Source: WGAB01 sp964406105
GTDB taxonomy: Bacteria > Hydrothermota > Hydrothermia > WGAB01
DNA length: 63,680 nt
Reading direction: 5' to 3'
NCBI GenBank assembly: GCA_964406105.1
Contig: CAYOQK010000015.1
Location: forward strand, 1 to 63,680
The notes beneath the pieces were generated by a model, which saw only the letters and a program-made list of their open reading frames with translations, made no database searches and was not told the origin of the DNA. Position numbers and translations under genes: made by a program. Positions 17,495 to 25,976 of this stretch are shown here, in pieces (position 1 is the stretch's first letter; each line of letters starts with the position of its first letter).

Positions 17495-18927
17495 GTTGCC
17501 TCTCCTTCGGTTTTCACGCCCTCGCGGGCGTACTTGTACCAAGTGGTTTGGCCCCGCAGGAAGTCCCACAGGCCCCACAACTGGCCCACCAGCCGAAAGG
17601 TGCCGAACACCGGTTCCAGGAGAAACGAGAAGGCCACCAAGCGGAGCCAGTCGCCCAGGGTGCGGTACCGCAGGGCCTCCAGATTGTCGGGGGAAACCCG
17701 CTGGTAACGGAGTTCCACGAGGGTGGTGAGCATAGCGGTGGTGAACCCTTGAAGGGTGAGGGCCAACAGCAGCAGGGTGAGGGCAAAGGGGGTGTGGACC
17801 AGGCCGCGGGCCAGCAGGTACGCCACCACGGCCAGGGCTGCCACCTTCATCAGCGGAGCCAGAAATTCAAAGAGCAGGTAATAGGGGGTGGCGAAGAGCC
17901 CCAGGCTGCCGTAACGGGGTTCAAACAGGAGATCTCGGTGGAGCCATAGGCTCTCGCCCAGGCCTCGGTGCCAACGGTTGCGCTGGCGAAGGACGTCGCG
18001 CCAACGGGCGGGCACCTCGGTCCAGGCCACGGGATACAACAGGAAACGGATGGCACGGCGAACCCGATGTTCGCGGAGGTGGCGTTGGAGCCGCACCACC
18101 ACTTCCATGTCTTCGCATACGGTGCGGTGGCCATGGGCCTGGTGAGACAGGAAGCCACCGATGCGGAGCAAGAGTTGGCGATCAAAGGCCGAAAAGGCAC
18201 CTGAGAGGATCAGTAGAGCGTTCCATCGGGAGAGGGCAGTACGGCCCACGGTGTAAGACACAAGGTACTCAATGAGTTGGAACAGCACCACGGGTTTTCG
18301 GGGCAAGGGGGCTTCTACGATACGATGGTCCTGCCAGCGGGCATCGTTGGCCACGGTGAGCAAGCCCCCCACAGCGGCTACCTGGTCCTCCACGAAGGGG
18401 GCCACCAGCCGAGGCAGGCTGCGGGGAGGCAGCAGGGTGTCGGCATCCACGGTCACCACGATGTCGCCGGTGGCCAGGTTCAGGCCAGCGTTTAGGGCGT
18501 CGGCCTTGCCTCCGTTGGCTTTGGCCACCACCCAGAGCCGAGAGTCCTGGGCCCCGCGCCACACCGTTCGGACAGGCTCCGTGGGGATCTGGGGGCTGGA
18601 GATGGGGGCATCTGCCGGCACCAGATCAAAGGCCTGGTGCAGCCTGGGGAGGGTGTCATCCGTGGAACCGTCGTCTACCACCACGATTTGCAGGTGGGGA
18701 TAGGGCAGGTTCAAGAGGGTTCGCACGGTGTGCACGATCACCTGGGCCTCGTTATAAGCGGGTACCAGGATGCTGACCGAGGGCCATTGGGTCAGCTGGG
18801 GTTCCTGGAACCGGCGGGGCAGGAAATCGGCCAGGAACACTACCAGGAAGGCCAGGTTGAGCAAAAAGTAAGCCCCGAAGTAGAGGAAAAACAGGTTGCC
18901 CACCACCAGGAAGAGCAGCAGATCCAT
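17491..18927 (-). CDS. Processive family 2 glycosyltransferase, membrane-bound (PgaC/IcaA-like)
   Basis: 478 residues from ATG 18927; a TTG at 18933 directly after the preceding stop is an alternative. Two N-terminal membrane helices (about 3-40) are followed by the GT2 catalytic domain with VSILVPAYNE, VVDDGSTDD, VTVDADT, CEDMEVVVRL and QRNRWHRG, the D, DxD, ED, QxxRW set of processive synthases. Several C-terminal membrane helices follow (about 345-450). The family polymerises nucleotide sugars into beta-linked polysaccharide while extruding it through the inner membrane. No PgaD-like small partner is seen. Confidence 0.88.
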   Translation of the reverse strand: MDLLLFLVVGNLFFLYFGAYFLLNLAFLVVFLADFLPRRFQEPQLTQWPSVSILVPAYNEAQVIVHTVRTLLNLPYPHLQIVVVDDGSTDDTLPRLHQAFDLVPADAPISSPQIPTEPVRTVWRGAQDSRLWVVAKANGGKADALNAGLNLATGDIVVTVDADTLLPPRSLPRLVAPFVEDQVAAVGGLLTVANDARWQDHRIVEAPLPRKPVVLFQLIEYLVSYTVGRTALSRWNALLILSGAFSAFDRQLLLRIGGFLSHQAHGHRTVCEDMEVVVRLQRHLREHRVRRAIRFLLYPVAWTEVPARWRDVLRQRNRWHRGLGESLWLHRDLLFEPRYGSLGLFATPYYLLFEFLAPLMKVAALAVVAYLLARGLVHTPFALTLLLLALTLQGFTTAMLTTLVELRYQRVSPDNLEALRYRTLGDWLRLVAFSFLLEPVFGTFRLVGQLWGLWDFLRGQTTWYKYAREGVKTEGEAT

Positions 18928-18933
18928 GGCCAA

Positions 18934-20733
18934 TCAGGGCCAGCGAACCTCTATGCGGGATTCGCCTGGGGGTACGCGGAGCACCAGGTACAGGCGCCGG
19001 GAGTCTCCGTACCATCGTTCCGTGAGCACCGCCCGTACGCCCCGGGAGGTGGAAACCCGGGGCAGGGGCTCTCCCTCTGGCGATTCCAGCCACAGGGAGA
19101 ACCGGTCTACGGGATGATCGCCCAGGTTGACCACGTGGAACCGAAGGGATCGGGATTCTTCGGTGACCTTCACCCGGATCTGCTTCAAGGTGCGCCACCA
19201 CTGGGCGATCTCTCCCAGAGAGGCGATCCACACGGTGGGATCCTCGCGGGTGCTGTCCAGCAGGGAGAGCACAGGGTCCAGCAGAGAGGGGTTGTGGCCG
19301 GCATACATGGGATGCAGGAGGAGCACCATAGCACCCCCAGCCTCCCGGATGATGGTCCACATGGTGCGGAGATAGGCCCGGAAGGCCTCTCGGTCGCGGG
19401 CCTGTTCTGAGGCAGGGTAGGGTTCACCCCGGGCGAGTTTCTTGTAGAAGGCCCAGTCGCTTTCCACAGGGGAAATCTCCAAGAGAGAGGTGGTGAGCAC
19501 GAGGCCCGGGGCGGGCGAGATCACGAGATTGTACGGGAACAGCGCACCCCGGAAGAACTGGAGGTGGTTGACGTCCACCGAACTCTGGTACTCAAAGCCC
19601 AGCAACCAGAGGTTCAGGATGCCCGCGGCCGAGGGCATGGTGTAGGGGAACCGGAAGCCGGCCGTAGGGCCCAGGATCTGGCGCGCCAGCAGGATTTGAC
19701 GACGGGCCTCGGCCGGAGGGATCTCGGGGAACCGGGGATGGGAGTAACTGTGGTTGCCGAGTTCAATGCGCGGGTTGTCCTGGATGAAGTGGAGGATCTC
19801 AGGATCCAGTTGGCCGGTGACGAAGAAGGTGATGCGGGGGATGCGGTCCAGCAGGGCTTTGACCAGGAACTGGTATTCCTCCAGGGAGCCACCGTCATCC
19901 ACGGTGACCGCCAGGGCGGCCAGGGCTGCTGCTGGCCAGGGGGAAATGCCCACGGTGCGGTCTTGCAGGCCCACGCTCCAACGGAACAGTTGGTGGTAGA
20001 ACCGCAGGATGGCGGGGATGTCGCCCCATCCGCCATCAAAGGAGGGGTGTAGGGGGAGGAGGGTGGTGAAGTACAGGGCGGCGCCCTTGCCAAAGCGACG
20101 CAGGGTGATGGCAGGGTACGAGGTCGTTTCGTTTTGCCAAAGGGCGAGCACTTGTACGTCGGGCTCGGTGTGAACGGGCACGAGGAGCCAGTCCTCGGCT
20201 TCCAAGGGGCCTGCGATGGGATCTGGGAACCATTCCAGCAACGGGGGATCGGTACCGGTGGGTCGCAAACTCAAGCCTTGGAGGTTCACCTCTTTGAGAT
20301 CAAAGCCCAAGGCGCGGCCCAGGGGCCACTCGGAGCGGTCCAGGATCTCGCCCGAGAGGTACCGGTCCTCTCCAGCCAGAGTGTTTCGGCCCAGGTTGCC
20401 TCCGGCCACGAGGATGCCACCCCTTTGGATCCAGGCCAACAGGTTCTTCATGGCCAGGGTGTCCAGGTAGGTGAGGGAAAGCAGGCGGTCTTGATCGTGG
20501 TAGTCGTACAGGGTGGGGGCGATGAGGATGCGGTACCGCTGCAGGGAGTCGGGTTCGTACAGGATGGATTTGTCGTGAAAGGTCACCCAGGCCCCGTGGC
20601 GGGAGAACTCCTCCAGGGCCAGATGAGCACCTTGGGGAAGGGTGCCGTTGCCGTCCTTAGAGGCGGTGAGATACAGCACCCGAGGGATCCATGCAGAGCT
20701 CAGGGTCCACAGGAGCACGGTGAGCCATGCCAT
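18934..20733 (-). CDS. Secreted polysaccharide deacetylase (NodB fold) with N-terminal accessory domain
   Basis: 599 residues. A signal peptide precedes an N-terminal domain (about 20-250) resembling glutamine-amidotransferase-like or DUF folds (ILVAGGNLG, ALYFTTLLPLHPS). The NodB region (about 270-470) has intact motifs: AVTVDDGGS with the catalytic Asp pair, ELGNHSYSHP with the metal His pair, FRFPY with the Arg, and MVLLLHPM with the final His. It is predicted to deacetylate an N-acetylated polysaccharide in the periplasm, the activity that the degenerate partner at 12816 seems to lack. It is the first gene of the four-gene operon. ATG 20733 lies only 7 bases below a TATACT box, suggesting a leaderless mRNA. 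Confidence 0.82.
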   Translation of the reverse strand: MAWLTVLLWTLSSAWIPRVLYLTASKDGNGTLPQGAHLALEEFSRHGAWVTFHDKSILYEPDSLQRYRILIAPTLYDYHDQDRLLSLTYLDTLAMKNLLAWIQRGGILVAGGNLGRNTLAGEDRYLSGEILDRSEWPLGRALGFDLKEVNLQGLSLRPTGTDPPLLEWFPDPIAGPLEAEDWLLVPVHTEPDVQVLALWQNETTSYPAITLRRFGKGAALYFTTLLPLHPSFDGGWGDIPAILRFYHQLFRWSVGLQDRTVGISPWPAAALAALAVTVDDGGSLEEYQFLVKALLDRIPRITFFVTGQLDPEILHFIQDNPRIELGNHSYSHPRFPEIPPAEARRQILLARQILGPTAGFRFPYTMPSAAGILNLWLLGFEYQSSVDVNHLQFFRGALFPYNLVISPAPGLVLTTSLLEISPVESDWAFYKKLARGEPYPASEQARDREAFRAYLRTMWTIIREAGGAMVLLLHPMYAGHNPSLLDPVLSLLDSTREDPTVWIASLGEIAQWWRTLKQIRVKVTEESRSLRFHVVNLGDHPVDRFSLWLESPEGEPLPRVSTSRGVRAVLTERWYGDSRRLYLVLRVPPGESRIEVRWP

Positions 20734-20746
20734 GCCGCTTAGTATA
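20734..20746 (-). promoter_or_regulatory. -10 element seven bases before the start codon (probable leaderless start)
   Basis: TATACT on the minus strand (20746-20741) is followed by seven bases (AAGCGGC) and then ATG 20733. There is no Shine-Dalgarno sequence. No good -35 box is visible at 17 bases. Confidence 0.45.
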
Positions 20747-20763
20747 TAGAACGGGTGGGAGGC

Positions 20764-21561
20764 CTATGGACGAGCCCCAGAACCGCTTTGGAACGATTGG
20801 AACAGCGAGTACAGATCCGCCACCGACAGCACCTCTGGCCGCAGATGGCCTCGGGATTGCCAAGCCGGCGGCAGCGGGGCGTTCAACATGCGGAAAATCC
20901 GCCGAAGGGTTTTCCGCCGCCAGGAGAACACCTGACGGGTCCAACGGCTGAAGGCCTCCCGATGCGGTGGGGGCACCAAACATTGGGGTCGGGGGAGTAG
21001 GCCCACGAAGGCGGAGTCCACTTCGGGCACGGGTCGGAAGGAGCCAGATCGGATGGTAAACAGGTACCGCGGCACATAGCAGGCCTGTACCAGCACGGTG
21101 AGGGCCCCGTACTCCGGGGTGCCGGGGGCTGCTGTGAGCCGGAGGGCGACCTCACGCTGGACCGTGAGGTAGAGTGGGCCCAGGTGCTCGGCATGCATCA
21201 CCAGCTTGTGGATCAGGGGCCCTGTGATGCTGTAAGGGATGTTAGACACCACCGGAGGCCGCTGGAGGCCATAGCGTTCCAGCAGGGGGATCAGGGGCAC
21301 CCTTAGGAAATCGCCGGATTCCAATCGTAGGCGTCCCCTTTGCAGGGCTTCGGCCAAGCGTTTTTGAAGGTGAGCCACCAGCCGAGGGTCAATCTCTATG
21401 GCCAGAACCCGGTAGCCGGCCTCCAGCAGGGTTTGGGTTAGGTCGCCCTGGCCCGGTCCGATCTCCAGGATCCAGGTGTCTTGAGGGAAGGGCAGGTGTT
21501 GCCGGATTTTCCGCAGCACATTGGGATCCTTGAGGAACACCTGGCCCAAGGGATGGCTCAT
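20764..21561 (-). CDS. rsmA: 16S rRNA dimethyladenosine transferase
   Basis: 265 residues from ATG 21561 (MSHPLGQVFLKDP), which overlaps the upstream stop as ATGA. SAM-binding motif I is LEIGPGQGDLT, the acidic motif is LAIEIDP, and the catalytic motif IV is SNIPYSIT. The C-terminal part matches KsgA, which dimethylates the two adenines of helix 45 in 16S rRNA. It is the last gene of the run that starts with the secreted proteins at 29 kb. Confidence 0.95.
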   Translation of the reverse strand: MSHPLGQVFLKDPNVLRKIRQHLPFPQDTWILEIGPGQGDLTQTLLEAGYRVLAIEIDPRLVAHLQKRLAEALQRGRLRLESGDFLRVPLIPLLERYGLQRPPVVSNIPYSITGPLIHKLVMHAEHLGPLYLTVQREVALRLTAAPGTPEYGALTVLVQACYVPRYLFTIRSGSFRPVPEVDSAFVGLLPRPQCLVPPPHREAFSRWTRQVFSWRRKTLRRIFRMLNAPLPPAWQSRGHLRPEVLSVADLYSLFQSFQSGSGARP

Positions 21562-23183
21562 GGGGTGACCACGAAGGTGGTTTTGTGCACCTGCTGGCTG
21601 CCAGCCCACCGCATGCGCACCAGTACCAGGTACAGGCCTGGAGTTTGGGGAGCGGTCCAGTGGAGTGTGCCGGTGGCGCCAGAGGTTTGGACGGAGGCCA
21701 CCCGGCCCAGCCGTCGGCCGGTGCCGTCAAAGAGCCAAGCCTCCACGGAGCCCGGCGTCGCGCTCAGTCGGTACGTGAGGGTGACGGTTTCGCCCGGCGA
21801 CACCACGGATTGCACCAGGGCGATGGGGGAGGAGGGAGTGGCTTCCAGATAGGCGGAGTTTCGGCGGCCGGGCGTGCCCCGCAGGTTGGGATCGCAGGGC
21901 TGCCAGTTCCAGGGGTAGCGGGCGGGCCGCTGGGGCGACACGCGTTCCAAACTTTGGGCCGGGCCACCGCCCCAGGAGGCCTCAAAGGGCACGGCGTCCC
22001 ACACATGCCCCCTGGGATCACAGAGGTAGAGGGTGTCTCCCTGGTTGTTCAGGGTGGGCCAGGGGGAAAGCACCTGGTGGGGCACGCCGGGCCAAAGGGC
22101 CGCAAAGGAGGGAGATTGGGCCAACACCCGGTATCCATTGGGCGGCAGGGTGCCGGTCAGGGGGCCTGAGGTTTGGCCCGAGGCGTCCTGCAGGTGCCAG
22201 CCTTCCAGCGAGAGGGTGGTATCGGTGGGGTTGTGGAGTTCCACCCATTCCACCGTGTCTTGGTACTGGATTTCGTTGATCACGACGGGCCCGAGGTCTA
22301 CCACCATGGGGGCTTGGAGGGAGTCGTTAGAGGGGTCTTCATCGGGTTCCAGGGCCACGTGTAGGAGCCAGGTGCCGGTGTCCAGTCCCTCCAGGTGCAG
22401 GGTTTCCTGGGTGGCCGAATCTGACGCCAAAGCGACATAGTGCCTTAGCGTTTTGTCTCCCACCTCCAGGTGCAGGAGGCTCTGATGATCCGAGAGGCCC
22501 AGGTTCTCCAGGTTTACGAGCACCTGGATCGGTGCAGCGGGGGCGGGAAACCGGGGGCGCCATTGCAGGCCGGTGAGAGCCAGGTTTTGGTTCAGCGACC
22601 AGGAGTTCCTGCGGCCAGGGGTGGCATGCCACCGGCTTTCGCGGAAGTTGCTGGGCGTGTCCGGCCCCCAGGGGTCTCGGCGCTCCACGGAAACGCCATC
22701 CGGTGGGTTCAGGAGGGTGGTATCGGCCCAGGAGGCGGTTATGCCATAGGTGCTGAGCCAGCCCTGGGTAGTGCGGAGGCCCACGGGGTCAGTGGTGGCA
22801 AGGCCATTGCCCAGGTCGGTATCCTGGGGGCGGATCACCACTGTGCTTGGGGCCAGAGGCCAGGGGAAGCCCTCCAGGGAGTCTGTGGCTTCGGGGTCCA
22901 GGATCACGGCATAGGCATAGGGAGGCAGGAGCAGGGTGCCGATGTGCACGTCGGGGAATCGGTCCAAGAGGTGGGGGTCGGTCCAGGCCACCAGGCTATC
23001 GGCTTCATCGCCGTCGTCCAGGAACACGCCGGCGAGGTCCAGAGTTTCCGGGGTTTCGTTCCAGAGTTCTACGAATTCAAAGCGGTCGCCCGGGCTGCCT
23101 GAGCCCGACTCCGGCCCTGGGGGGTTCGCCCCGATCTCGGTGAGCACCAGGCTCAAGAGCAAGTGAAGCACAGGGATCTTCAT
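21558..23183 (-). CDS. Secreted protein with two lamin-tail domains and FlgD-like C-terminus
   Basis: 541 residues with a short signal sequence (MKIPVLHLLLSLVLTEIGAN). Two lamin-tail-like domains can be seen: about 15-180 (FEFVELWNETPETLDLAGVFL) and about 300-440 (VVINEIQYQDTVEWVELHNPTDTTLSLEGW), the second after a CARDB-like segment (about 205-300). The last 90 residues (VSPGETVTLTYRL, GLYLVLVRM) look like the FlgD-Ig/secretion-tail type. Lamin-tail domains are common on extracellular nucleases and proteases of FCB bacteria, but no catalytic domain is visible here. Starts and stops overlap both neighbours (ATGA). Confidence 0.75.
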   Translation of the reverse strand: MKIPVLHLLLSLVLTEIGANPPGPESGSGSPGDRFEFVELWNETPETLDLAGVFLDDGDEADSLVAWTDPHLLDRFPDVHIGTLLLPPYAYAVILDPEATDSLEGFPWPLAPSTVVIRPQDTDLGNGLATTDPVGLRTTQGWLSTYGITASWADTTLLNPPDGVSVERRDPWGPDTPSNFRESRWHATPGRRNSWSLNQNLALTGLQWRPRFPAPAAPIQVLVNLENLGLSDHQSLLHLEVGDKTLRHYVALASDSATQETLHLEGLDTGTWLLHVALEPDEDPSNDSLQAPMVVDLGPVVINEIQYQDTVEWVELHNPTDTTLSLEGWHLQDASGQTSGPLTGTLPPNGYRVLAQSPSFAALWPGVPHQVLSPWPTLNNQGDTLYLCDPRGHVWDAVPFEASWGGGPAQSLERVSPQRPARYPWNWQPCDPNLRGTPGRRNSAYLEATPSSPIALVQSVVSPGETVTLTYRLSATPGSVEAWLFDGTGRRLGRVASVQTSGATGTLHWTAPQTPGLYLVLVRMRWAGSQQVHKTTFVVTP

Positions 23184-25972
23184 GGGCCGAAGAGGAGTCG
23201 GGCCAGGAGTTCCAGGTCCTGGGGGTCCAGGGAGCCATTGGCATTGAGATCCCCGGCCTGCACGGGACGGGCCACCGGGCCTTGGTGATAAAGGAAGCCG
23301 CTCAGGAACCCCAGGTCCAGAGGGTTCACCGTGCCGTCACCGTTGGCATCACCCGGCAAGAAGTACAGGGAATCCAGCCCGCCCAAGGCAAAGGCCTTGC
23401 CCCATCCCACGGCAGAATCGGGCCATGCGGCGATGCCGGGGTCTCTGCGGGCCCACGTGCGCAGGGTGTCCAGCACCGGGCCAGGAGACAGGGTGGGACT
23501 GGTTTCCAACAGCAGCGCCACCAGGCCGCAGGCCAGCGGGGCGGAGGCGCTGGTGCCGGCACCGGCGCGGTGCCAGTAATCCACCACGGTGGTGATGCTG
23601 GACACCCCCGACTCCTCGGCCCGGGAGGAGATCAAGAAGTGGCCCGGAGTCACCACATGGGGCCGCAGAGTGCCGTCTCGGCGAGGCCCCAGGGAGGAGA
23701 AGGGGGCCAGGTCGCCGAGGTACCCAAAGGCTCCGGCATCGTAATAGGAGCCGGTGGGATAGGTGAACCAAAGGAGTTGTGTGGTGGTGGCCCCCACGGC
23801 CACCACGGAGTCGCCCGTGGCGGGGGTTCCCACCGTGTACCATGCAGACACCTTATTGGCGAACCGATTGTTGCGGTGGCTTCGGGCGAAGATCCAGCCG
23901 TGGATCTGGCCAGGAGCGGTACCGGCCAAGGCCTCCAAGGTGAGTCGCCAGGGATGGCTGGCGTAGGCGGCGAAGGCGTCCACCTGTTGGATCCACACCA
24001 CGCCTTCCCGGTCGCCGTTTTCCGGATAGGGGTCTTGGGGGATGCTGAGTGCGGCCAGGCCGCCTCCGGCATCTGGAGCGCCTCCCAGCCAGGCTTGAAT
24101 GGTGGTGCCAGGGCCTGCCCAGAGTTCGTTCAGGTGGGCGTGGCGAAACCCCTCGGAATCGGCCTCAAAGGTGGCTTGCCAGAAAAGGGTTCCGGTGGAA
24201 TCCCATAGGGACACCCGATCAATGTACCATCCGCTGTTCTGCAGCGTGCCGTTGCTATAGAACACCCAGCGGATCCACAGGGTGTCGCCGGGGTTCAAGG
24301 AGTCCACCTGCACGGTATCCGTCCGCCAGCCTCCGGAGATGCCGCTGAAACCGGACTCGTACTGAAGGTAGGAAGGATAGCCCTGGAGGGGGTCCACCTT
24401 GCGGAAATCGCCGCTGTTCCGTCGGATCCAAAGGACCCCGCCATCTACGCCGGGTTCAAAGGCGTACCAGTGGACAAACACCACACGCACCGGGCCGGGC
24501 ACCACGATGCCGGGCGACTCCAAGAAGGCCGAGGCCCAGGGACGGTACTCGCCGGTGCGGCACGTGGCCATGGCTCCGGTGTCTGTGGCTGTGGGACCCG
24601 CTCCGGGCCCCACGGTGAGGTCGCGTACGTCCGGACACCAGGCCCAGTCGTCGGTGCTGTCGGGAACAGCGGCGGTGAGCCGAAAGCGGTACGGAAAATC
24701 GCCGGGGATCCAGTAATCAGCGGCCGCATCGCCAGTGTACACCCAGATCTGGCTTTCGGTGCTGGTGGTGGGGGCTGGGAATTGGGTATGGAGGGCGGCG
24801 TATTGGTCGTTGCCCACCGCAGCCACCACGATGTGGCCCGGCCCAGCCAGGTCGCTGATGGACCGGCTAAAGGGATCGGTGCCATCGTGGGGGCCGTAGT
24901 GGCCCCGCAGGCTGAGGTTGACCACAGCAGGCAGGCCCAGGGCATCCGCTCGGGCCAGCAGGTACGCTACCCCGTCCACGATATCGTCTTCATAGAAGGT
25001 GGTTTTCACGGTGGCCAGTGGGGCTTCGGGAGCCAGGCCAATGTACTGCAAAGCCGGCAGGGCGCCGTTGGTGGCGGTGCCATTACCCCCCAAAAGGCCC
25101 AGGGTAAAGGTGCCGTGGCCCCAGGTGTCATTGAGCCGCACGTCAGCAGGGTGGAACCAGAACCAGGTGGAGTCGTATTCCACCCCGTAGCCGAACTCCG
25201 GAGGCGAACTTTCACCGGCCACAGGGCTCAGGGTTTGGTCCCAGGCGAAGCGGAGCCGGGTGCGGCCCAAGGAGTCGGAGAAGTCAGGGTGGTCAAAGTC
25301 CACACCGGTGTCCACGTGGCCCAGCAGCACGTGGCGGATGGGCCGAGCCACCCGGTGCCAGGGACTGCCCAGGCCCAGGAGTCGCGCTCGTTGGTCTACC
25401 CAGCCCTGGGCCCAGGTTATAGGGGTTTCGCCGGCCAGCAGCAGGGCCAAAGGGCCCGTGTAGGTGCCAAACACCTGGAGGATGTAGGCCCCGGCCGGCA
25501 GGGTATCGCGAATCTCGGGATTGCCTCCGGGGCCCGAGCCTGTGTCCGAGGCCACAGGCCCCAGGGTTAAGTGGGACAGGGCGAGGTTCAGGCCACCGGT
25601 GCCGGGCTCGGGCAGGGCGAAGATCCGCAGGGCACCCCCGCGGAACTGGAACCCCACCTGTAGGGTGTCGCCAGGGGCCAGGGTGTCAAAAAAGGCCTGG
25701 GCGAAAGCGTTGGCCACGTCCAAGGTGGGTTCTGCGCGCACGGCCCGCCGCAGGATGCCCTCGGTTTGTTCCTGCACCAAGGCAGAGAGGCGTGCACTTG
25801 GCCATTTGAACCGCCACCAGGAGCCCGTTTTGCGAAGGTGCTTGACCCCAGGGATCCTTGGGGGAGTGGGGGTTTTGAGGAACAGCCGCAAGGTTTCGGG
25901 CCGAGGGTACTTCGCCGCATACCGCACCAAAGGCCCTTGCCACAGAGAAAGCACCAGGAGGAGGCCCACCAT
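23180..25972 (-). CDS. Secreted subtilisin-like protease (S8) with a large insertion and dockerin-like C-terminus
   Basis: 930 residues. Signal peptide (about 1-14), propeptide-like region, pre-peptidase-type beta domain (about 85-180), then Asp221 (LLGHVDTGVDFDHPDF), His286 (TWGHGTFTLGLLGG) and Ser808 (GTSASAPLACG). The gap between His and Ser is about 520 residues, far more than the usual 200. It holds a MAM/immune-inhibitor-A-like beta domain around 490-610 (SGGWRTDTVQVDSL, NSGWYIDRVSLWD). Two dockerin-type loops close the protein (GDANGDGTVNPLD and GDLNANGSLDPQD). It sits four bases after the upstream secreted-protein gene and overlaps the next by ATGA, so the three are probably co-expressed. 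Confidence 0.88.
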   Translation of the reverse strand: MVGLLLVLSLWQGPLVRYAAKYPRPETLRLFLKTPTPPRIPGVKHLRKTGSWWRFKWPSARLSALVQEQTEGILRRAVRAEPTLDVANAFAQAFFDTLAPGDTLQVGFQFRGGALRIFALPEPGTGGLNLALSHLTLGPVASDTGSGPGGNPEIRDTLPAGAYILQVFGTYTGPLALLLAGETPITWAQGWVDQRARLLGLGSPWHRVARPIRHVLLGHVDTGVDFDHPDFSDSLGRTRLRFAWDQTLSPVAGESSPPEFGYGVEYDSTWFWFHPADVRLNDTWGHGTFTLGLLGGNGTATNGALPALQYIGLAPEAPLATVKTTFYEDDIVDGVAYLLARADALGLPAVVNLSLRGHYGPHDGTDPFSRSISDLAGPGHIVVAAVGNDQYAALHTQFPAPTTSTESQIWVYTGDAAADYWIPGDFPYRFRLTAAVPDSTDDWAWCPDVRDLTVGPGAGPTATDTGAMATCRTGEYRPWASAFLESPGIVVPGPVRVVFVHWYAFEPGVDGGVLWIRRNSGDFRKVDPLQGYPSYLQYESGFSGISGGWRTDTVQVDSLNPGDTLWIRWVFYSNGTLQNSGWYIDRVSLWDSTGTLFWQATFEADSEGFRHAHLNELWAGPGTTIQAWLGGAPDAGGGLAALSIPQDPYPENGDREGVVWIQQVDAFAAYASHPWRLTLEALAGTAPGQIHGWIFARSHRNNRFANKVSAWYTVGTPATGDSVVAVGATTTQLLWFTYPTGSYYDAGAFGYLGDLAPFSSLGPRRDGTLRPHVVTPGHFLISSRAEESGVSSITTVVDYWHRAGAGTSASAPLACGLVALLLETSPTLSPGPVLDTLRTWARRDPGIAAWPDSAVGWGKAFALGGLDSLYFLPGDANGDGTVNPLDLGFLSGFLYHQGPVARPVQAGDLNANGSLDPQDLELLARLLFGP

Positions 25973-25976
25973 ACGC

